From Bacteroidia bacterium (GTDB lineage: Bacteria; Bacteroidota; Bacteroidia; B-17B0; Aurantibacillaceae), in contig JADLED010000256.1 in NCBI GenBank assembly GCA_020846335.1, positions 1 to 64,000 on the forward strand: DNA of 64,000 nt, given 5' to 3'. How positions within the stretch are numbered: the stretch's first letter is position 1; each line of letters begins with the position of its first letter. The notes below the pieces were generated by a model that saw nothing but the letters and a program-made list of their open reading frames with translations, had not been told where the DNA came from and did not search any database. Both the position numbers and the translations under genes were made by a program. This document shows positions 1 through 7,700 of the stretch, one piece after another.

Positions 1-1
1 T

Positions 2-183
2 AAAAAAACAAACCACATAGTCGCATAGTTTAAATAGAGAAAACCACTAAGGCACTAAGCGCACTCAGGTACACTAAGAAAATGATTTTGCGTTACTCCG
101 CTTCAATACAACTTTACCTTAAAAAAACAAACCACATAGTGGGATAGTTTGCATAGAGAAAAACACGGAGACACTAAGAAAAT
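2..183. repeat. Imperfect intergenic direct repeats
   Basis: Two copies of a roughly 46-base unit lie at 2-47 and 121-166 (offset 119). They share the first 20 bases exactly and differ at a few later positions; both contain ACCACATAG...ATAGTTT...ATAGAGAAAA. A shorter string, ACACTAAGAAAAT, occurs at 71-83 and again at 171-183. The stretch 1-271 holds no convincing ORF and lies just beyond the 3' end of the PorP/SprF-OmpA gene. It looks like a non-coding dispersed repeat remnant; its function is unknown. Confidence 0.6.
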
Positions 184-271
184 ATTGTGCTTTCCCTTGT
201 ACCTCTGTATTTCTGTGTTAAATTAACCTCAGTGGCTAAGCGCTTTTGCCTTGAATAATGATTAAGTTAAA

Positions 272-1744
272 TTAATTCGAACCTTCAAACCTAACCGTGC
301 GGTTTTTTCTTTTGGTTTCTTCGGTTTCATTGCTGTACAATTCTTTTTCTGCACCAACGCCAATGCTGCGTTTAATGTTTTTAGGATTTACACCGCGTTT
401 AACCAGTTCGTTACGCACATAGGTGGCGCGGCGTATGGACAACAAGTCGTTTACTTCTTTGGTACCAATATTACAGCTATGCCCTATCACATTTATCTTT
501 AATTCAGGAGAGCTTTTCATAATAGCAGCTAATTTGTCCAATTTATTTAGTTCATCTTCTGATAGTTGTGATTTATTAAACTCAAACAATACCTCCTCTG
601 CCAATTTGTTCATTTTAACCAGAGCGTCTTCAGGACTTACAGTTTCTGGTTTTGGCTCCACTTTAACTGGTTCCACTTTTAAAGGTTCTTCTTTAACAGG
701 CTCTACTTTTACTGGCTCTTCCTTTTTAGGCTCATCTTTTACAACTGCTTCCTCTTTCTTAGGCTCTTCCGGTTTTTTATCCAAATCGGTTACTGATGGC
801 GTTGGCGCAACTGTTTCTTCCTTAGCAGCAGTAGGCTCTTCTGCAGGCAGCGTAGGTTTAGGTGTCCGGCACATACTAAAGCCCAGCATAATCTGATGCG
901 ATGAGCCCAGATTTGTGGCGTTTTTATTTGCACCATAATCAAAACTATAACCCAAACGAATATTGCCGAATTTAGCCCCCAGCAAAACCAACATGCCATA
1001 ACCACTTCGGTAACCGGCACCCAGTAAAAATTGTTTGTTATACTTTACATTAACCATGGCTTCCAAAATATTGTTGCCATTAATTGTGTAACGACTTAAC
1101 AGCCATGGCTCCACTTCAAACTTGCGGTCTTTATTAAAAATATAAGACACCTGCGTGTTTAATTGTGGTAATGTTTTATAAGAACTGGTCCCTGCAAAAC
1201 TCGGGTTGCTGTTGTACAAATGAAGAACAGAAACTCCAGCTTTTAATTTACTGCCAATAAACATGGCGCCAAATTCGCTGTCAAAACCACTGGCAGTTTG
1301 TTTGGCATTGTTGTTAAGTGTCACGTCATTGGCATCAATTACAGTTGCCTTAGTGCCGTTAAGTGTAGCCTGTGAAAAGCCAACGCCAACACCCAGGTGA
1401 AGTTTATTGGTTTCGCTGAGCTTTACCTTGTAGCTGTAACCAATGGTAGCCCCCAATAAATTTAAGATGCCATAAGATTGTGAATTAACCCTTAAACCCA
1501 AACCGTTACTTTTACCAAGCGCTGTGTGAGCATTTACCTGAAACACCTTTGGTGCGTCTTTTAATCCTAACCATTGCGTGCGGTAATGCAGGTTGGCTTC
1601 GGTACAGGCTGCTCCGGCATAAGCAATGTTTAATTGCAGGGGGTCGAGGCTGTAGGTATTATACAAGCTGTTTTGTTGGGCATTTACTAAGTTAACGCCT
1701 AATAAAGAAAGAAGTGCTATTTTATTTTTTAAAGATGTTTTCAT
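272..1744 (-). CDS. PorP/SprF family outer-membrane protein fused to an OmpA domain
   Basis: Probable outer-membrane partner protein of the type IX secretion system. Residues 1-22 form a signal peptide ending VNAQQ. Residues about 23-295 match the PorP/SprF barrel (start NSLYNTYSLDPLQLNIAYAG, end GSSHQIMLGFSMCR). Residues 300-375 are a low-complexity Pro/Glu/Lys/Val linker, and about 377-490 an OmpA-like peptidoglycan-binding domain with LSIRRA and NRTVRF motifs. The usual GHTD of OmpA domains reads GHSC here, so the aspartate expected to contact diaminopimelate may be missing. It lies 42 bases downstream of the giant adhesin with a type B sorting domain; such cargo is known to need a SprF-like partner, so a functional pair is inferred. 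Family assignment is confident; peptidoglycan binding is less certain. Confidence 0.85.
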   Translation of the reverse strand: MKTSLKNKIALLSLLGVNLVNAQQNSLYNTYSLDPLQLNIAYAGAACTEANLHYRTQWLGLKDAPKVFQVNAHTALGKSNGLGLRVNSQSYGILNLLGATIGYSYKVKLSETNKLHLGVGVGFSQATLNGTKATVIDANDVTLNNNAKQTASGFDSEFGAMFIGSKLKAGVSVLHLYNSNPSFAGTSSYKTLPQLNTQVSYIFNKDRKFEVEPWLLSRYTINGNNILEAMVNVKYNKQFLLGAGYRSGYGMLVLLGAKFGNIRLGYSFDYGANKNATNLGSSHQIMLGFSMCRTPKPTLPAEEPTAAKEETVAPTPSVTDLDKKPEEPKKEEAVVKDEPKKEEPVKVEPVKEEPLKVEPVKVEPKPETVSPEDALVKMNKLAEEVLFEFNKSQLSEDELNKLDKLAAIMKSSPELKINVIGHSCNIGTKEVNDLLSIRRATYVRNELVKRGVNPKNIKRSIGVGAEKELYSNETEETKRKNRTVRFEGSN

Positions 1745-1786
1745 TTTCCTGATTTTTTATGAAGTATGTTTTAAGCTTTTTTCGGA

Positions 1787-4700
1787 TTACTTAGTTAAGG
1801 TTATACTTCCTTTGTATTTTACTTTGGCGCCATCTTTAATTATGTAATAATAGGTGCCATCAGGTAAATCGTCGCCGTTTAGTTTACCATCAAATTCATT
1901 GTTGTATTCTTTGTCTTTGCTGTAAACAGTGCGGCCATAGCTGTCAATAATAATAATGCTGTAATCTTTAATCAATACCGGCACATTTACTTTCCAGGTA
2001 TCGTTCGCCCCATCACCATTCGGACTCATGTAGTTGGAAATTATCAATTCCCTTAGTGTTACAATATTTACACTGCTGCTGGCTTTACAACCATTGGCTG
2101 ATGTAACAGTTAGAGTGTAAGTAATGTCGTCAAAAGGAGTTGCCACAGGATTGCTGATATTGTTGGCACTCAGGTAAGTTGACGGAGTCCATGAATAAGT
2201 GGCGGCAAGAGATTGTGTAGGGCTTAAGGTAACGTTTCCACCTAAACCTACTTCCAGATTAGCACCTGCACTCACAGTTGGATTGGCATAAATGCTCACA
2301 CTAACAGTTGTTGATGATAAGCAACCCTCACCGTTAGAACCCGTTACACTGTATGTGCTGGCCACTGTTGGAGAAACGGCGATAGTGCCTGTGGTGGCAC
2401 CGGTGTTCCATGTATAAGTAGTGGCGCCACTGGCAATAAGATTGGTTGAGAAGCCCAAACAAACTCCCGGACTTAATGAAACAGCCGTAACTGTTGGTTG
2501 TGGATTAAGTGTTATCGCAACTGTGGTAGAGGTATTACATCCGTTTAAGTCGGTGCCGTTAACTGTGTATGTACTGGTTACCGTAGGACTTACCACAATG
2601 CTGGAAGTGTTGGCACCTGTACTCCAGCTATAAGTGCTTACGCCACTGGCATTAATGGTAGAACTAAATCCAATACACACCGAAGCACTTGAACTGCTAA
2701 TGGTAATGGTTGGATTAGGGAAAAGACCAACAGTACTGGTAGCAGTGTTTACACAACCTACCGCACTGGCACCAATTACCGAATAAGAAGTAACAGTAGC
2801 AGGAGTTACATTAATGCTGTTGGTGTTAGCCCCTGTTTGCCATGTATAAGTATTGGCACCACTCACTGTTAATGTTGAGCTGTTACCCGAACACACCGAA
2901 GCTGAACTCGCTGTAATGGTAAGAATTGGATTGGCAATTACTGTTATTGTGCTCAGTGCAGTATTAGATCCTGAGCAGCCCAATGAGCTTGTGCCCGTAA
3001 CACTGTAGGTAGTTGTTACTGCAGGATTCACCGTGGCCGAACCGCCTGAGAAAACATACGTGGCCGCTCCCGAAGGTACAATTACAAACGAACCGCCTGC
3101 ACAGATGCTGCCACTGTTAACAGTGATCGTTGGGGTGGGATTAATGCTAACGCTGCCAATGGCAGGTAATCCAACGCAACCATCGGTACTGGTTCCAACA
3201 ACCGTGTAATTGGTGTTGACTGTAGGTGATACAGCATTGCTTGAAGTAGTAGCAGCATTGCTCCATAAATACGTGTTGGCTCCTGTTGCCACTAAAGTAG
3301 CCGTTGAACCATTACAAATGGTTTGTGCTGTAACGCTAACACCCGGTAAAGCAAACACAGTCACCGTTGCAATGGCGGTATTCGTACTTACACAGTTGGC
3401 GGTGCTGCTGCCAATTACAGAATAGGTTGTTGTGTTAGCAGGTGTTACCACGCTGCCTGCACTATAAGTAAAGGTATTGGCACCACTGCCTGAAAGGGTA
3501 AAGCTTTGACCTGCACAAATGGTACCACTGTTAACTGAAACCGTTGGCGAAGTGAATACACTCACCGTGGCCACTGCCGAAGAAGTGCTCACACAACCAT
3601 CGGTGCTGGTGCCACTAATGCTATATGAAGTTGTAGTTGTTGGATTAACCGTGTTGCTTCCGCTTGAATAAGAATAAGTATTGGCGCCTGATGGACTAAG
3701 TGTAAACACCTGACCCGAACAAATAGTGCCATTACCAACACTAATGGTAGGATTCACAAAAACAGAAACTGTTACAACTGCGGTGTTTGTTCCCACACAA
3801 CCAACCGAACTTGTTCCGGTAACAGAATAATTGGTGGTGGTGGCAGGAGAAACTGTGTTGCTGCCACTGCTGTAAACATATGTTGCAGCGCCACCAGGTA
3901 CAATGGTAAAGGTTTGGCCCACACAAATGGTACCGTTAGCAGCCGTAATAGTTGGATTGGCATTTACCGTTACCGTGCTCACCACCGAAGCAGAAACACA
4001 GGCATTGGTACCGGTTCCTATAACCGAATAAGAAGTAGTAGAAGTTGGATTAACCGTTGAAGAACCGCTTGAATAAGTATAAGTGACAGCACCACCCGGA
4101 ATAATCGTAAATATCTGTCCCGAACAAATCGTACCGCTATTAACCGTTAGTGTTGGTAATGGGTTTACAGTAACCGAACTGTTATTGGTTGCAGGAACAC
4201 TACAACCAGTTAAGGTACCGCTCACAATATAAACTGAATTGGTGGCAGGCGTAACAACAATGCTGGAAGTTGTGGCACCTGTATTCCAGGAATAAGTTGT
4301 AACACCGCTGGCAGCAAGAGTGGTTGTTTGTCCGGCACAAATGGTGCTTGAATTTACCGTAATGGCTGGAGCAGAGCTAATGGTAACAGTAGCCGTTGTG
4401 GAAGTTCCCACACAACCTGCGGTGCTGGTACCGTTTACTGAATAAGATGTATTACTGGTTGGAGAAACAACAATGCTCGAAGTGTTGGCGCTGGTACTCC
4501 ATGTGTAAGTATTTGCGCCGCTTGCAGATAAAGTTGCAGTTGAGCCGCTACAAATGGTTTGAGAACTTACTGCTATTGTTGGATTCGCATACACCGTTAA
4601 ATTACTTACAGCAGTATTCGAACTCACACAACCCGCAGTGCTGGTACCTGTTACTGAATAAGACGATGTGCTTGAAGGTGAAACGGTAAAAGTACCGCCA

Positions 4701-7700
4701 GTAATGGTGTAGGTGTTTGCGCCGGATGGCGTTAAAGTAAAGTTTTGTCCCGCACAAATACTTCCACTATTCACTGCAACTGTTGGTAAGGCATTCACCG
4801 TTACTGAACCATTGTTGGTCGGGAAAACACTACAACCTGTTAAAGTACCCGTAACAGCATACACCGAATTGGTGGCCGGACTAACCACAATGCTCGAAGT
4901 AGTTGCTCCAGTATTCCAGGAGTAAGTGCTTACCCCGCTTGCGCTGAGCGTTACACTTTGTCCGGCACAAATGGTGCCCGAGTTAACAGAAATAGAAGGT
5001 GATGTACTTACCGTTACCGTCGCGTTTTGCACAGTACCAATACATCCTGCAGTGCTGGTTCCATTTACGGAATAAGAAGTAGTGATAGTTGGAGAAACTG
5101 TTATACTTGTTGCATTCGAGGCAGTGCTCCAGGTATAGGTGCTTGCGCCGTTTGCACTCAGTGTGGCAGTGGCTCCTCCGCAAATGGTAGGAGAGGCAAC
5201 AGAAATCGTTGGATTCGAAAAAACACTTAGGCTGCTTACAGCCGTGTTGGAACTAACGCAACCGGCCGTGCTTGTTCCTGTTACTGAATAAGAACTCGTG
5301 CCTGACGGAGAAACAGTAAAAGTTCCACCGGTAATGGTATAAGTATTTGCACCAGAAGGAGTCAAAGTAAAGATTTGTCCCGCACAAATACTACCGCTGT
5401 TAATGGCAACCGTTGGTAAGGCATTTACTGTAATAGAACTGGTATTGCTGGCGGTAACTGCACAACCCGTTAACGTTCCATTTACTACATAAGTGGTGTT
5501 GGTGGCAGGCGTCACCACAATGCTGGAAGTAGTGGCACCATTGCTCCATGAATAAGTATTTACGCCTGTTGCAATTAAAGTAGCGCTGGCACCAATACAA
5601 ATTGAATTTGAGTTAACCACTATAGAAGGAGCCGCGCTAACTGATACCGTCACCGTTTGCTGACTTGCCAAACAGCCTGCTGTATTTGATCCGCTCACAG
5701 AGTAAGAGGTATTACTGGTTGGCGAAACAATAATGCTACTGGAGTTCGATGCAGTACTCCAGGTGTATGAACTGGCACCACTTGCACTTAGCGTGGCAGT
5801 AGCACCGCTACAAATAGTGGCTGAGTTAACACTGATGGTTGGTGTCGTGCTTACTAAAACAGAAACCGTTTGTGAACTTGTACAGTTATTGGCATCTTTT
5901 GCATTTACTGTATAAATAGTAGTGCTGAGTGGGCTCACCGCAGTGGTGGCAGTAATTGGTCCCGACACCCAAGTGTAGGTAATAGCTCCAGTGCCACCGC
6001 TACCACTTGCAGTAAGGGTTGATGAGTTGCCAGAACATAAGCTTGGCGAACTGGCAACAGCATTAATAGTTAAGGCTGAAGGAACTGTAATTGTTCCAGA
6101 ACCTGAACTTTGGCAACCGTTTGCATCGGTAACAGTTCCGGTATAAACACCAGCTGTTAAACCACTAATAACAGAAGTAGTAGCAGCGCTCGACCAGGAA
6201 TAGGTATATGCGCCTGTTCCACCGGAAGCAGTAAGTGTTGCACTGCCAGTATTGCCGTTACAGGCAGGATTAGTAGAAGAAATCACAGAGCTAAGAACAG
6301 AAGCAGGTTGCGTTACCGCAACGGTGTTAGTGCTTGTACAACCCGAAGCATCAGTTACCGTAACTGTTCTTACACCCGCATTTAACGAAGAAATAACAGA
6401 AGTGGTTTGTGCCGACGACCATAAATAAGAATAAGGAGATGTTCCGCCAGAAACCGTTACTGTGGCTGCACCTGTAGAAGCTCCAAAACACAATACATTC
6501 GCAACTGCTGTGCCGGTTGTCATGCCAGATGCTGGTTGAGTAATGTTTACGGTGTTAGTTGTGTTACAGGCATTGGCATCCGTTACAGTTACTGTTCTAA
6601 CGCCGGAAGTTTGTCCTGAAATAACTGAAGTGGTTTGTGCACCTGACCACGCATAAGAATAAGGAGAAGTTCCACCCGACACCGTTAAGGTGGCTGAGCC
6701 TGTCGAAGCCCCGAAACACAACACATTGGTAACCGCAGTTGCTGAACTTAAAGCAGATGCCGGTTGAGTAATGTTAGCTATAGCAGCAACAGTACAAGAG
6801 TTGGCGTCGGTAACAGTTACTGTTCTAACACCCGAAGTTTGTCCAGAAATAACCGAAGTGGTTTGGGCACCGGACCATAAATAAGAATAAGGAGATGTTC
6901 CGCCTGACACCGTTAAGGTGGCTGAGCCTGTCGAAGCCCCGAAACACAATACATTGGTCACTGCTGTAGCACTGCTCAAGGCAGAGGCCGGTTGCGTAAT
7001 GTTAACTGTTGCAGAGCTTGTACAGCCGCCGGCATCGGTAACTGTTACTGTTTTAACACCAGAAGTTTGACCTGAAATAACTGAGGTGGTTTGTGCGCCC
7101 GACCAAAGGTAAGTGTAAGATCCCGATCCGCCGGAGGCTGTTACTGTGGCTGCACCGGTTGAATTACCAAAACATGACACATTGGTTACCGCAGTGCCGG
7201 TAGTCATGCCAGAACCTGGTTGGGTAATGTTTACGGTGTTAGTTGTGTTACAGGCATTGGCATCCGTTACAGTTACTGTTATAACGCCGGAACTTTGTCC
7301 CGAAATAACCGAAGTGGTTTGGGCACCTGACCATAAGTAAGTATAAGGAGAAGTTCCACCCGAAGCTGTCAAGGTAGCAGCGCCTGTCGAAGCCCCGAAA
7401 CACAATACATTGGTAACCGCGGTTGCTGAATTTAAAGCAGAAGCTGGTTGAGCAATGTTGGCTGTAGCTGCAACAGTACAAGAGTTGGCATCGGTAACAG
7501 TTACCGTTCTAACACCCGAATTTTGTCCGGAAATAACTGAAGTGGTTTGTGCACTCGACCATAAATAAGAATAAGGTGAGGTTCCACCCGACACCGTTAA
7601 GGTGGCTGAGCCTGTCGAAGCCCCGAAACACAATACATTGGTTACTACTGTGGCACTGCTCAATGCTGAAGCTGGTTGCGTCATGTTAGCGGTTGCAGTG

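Noticed and set aside
423..896. 157-codon plus-strand ORF full of Ser/Thr/Gly
   Set aside because: It is the reverse of the Pro/Glu/Lys linker and OmpA part of the PorP/SprF fusion; its low complexity simply mirrors that linker.
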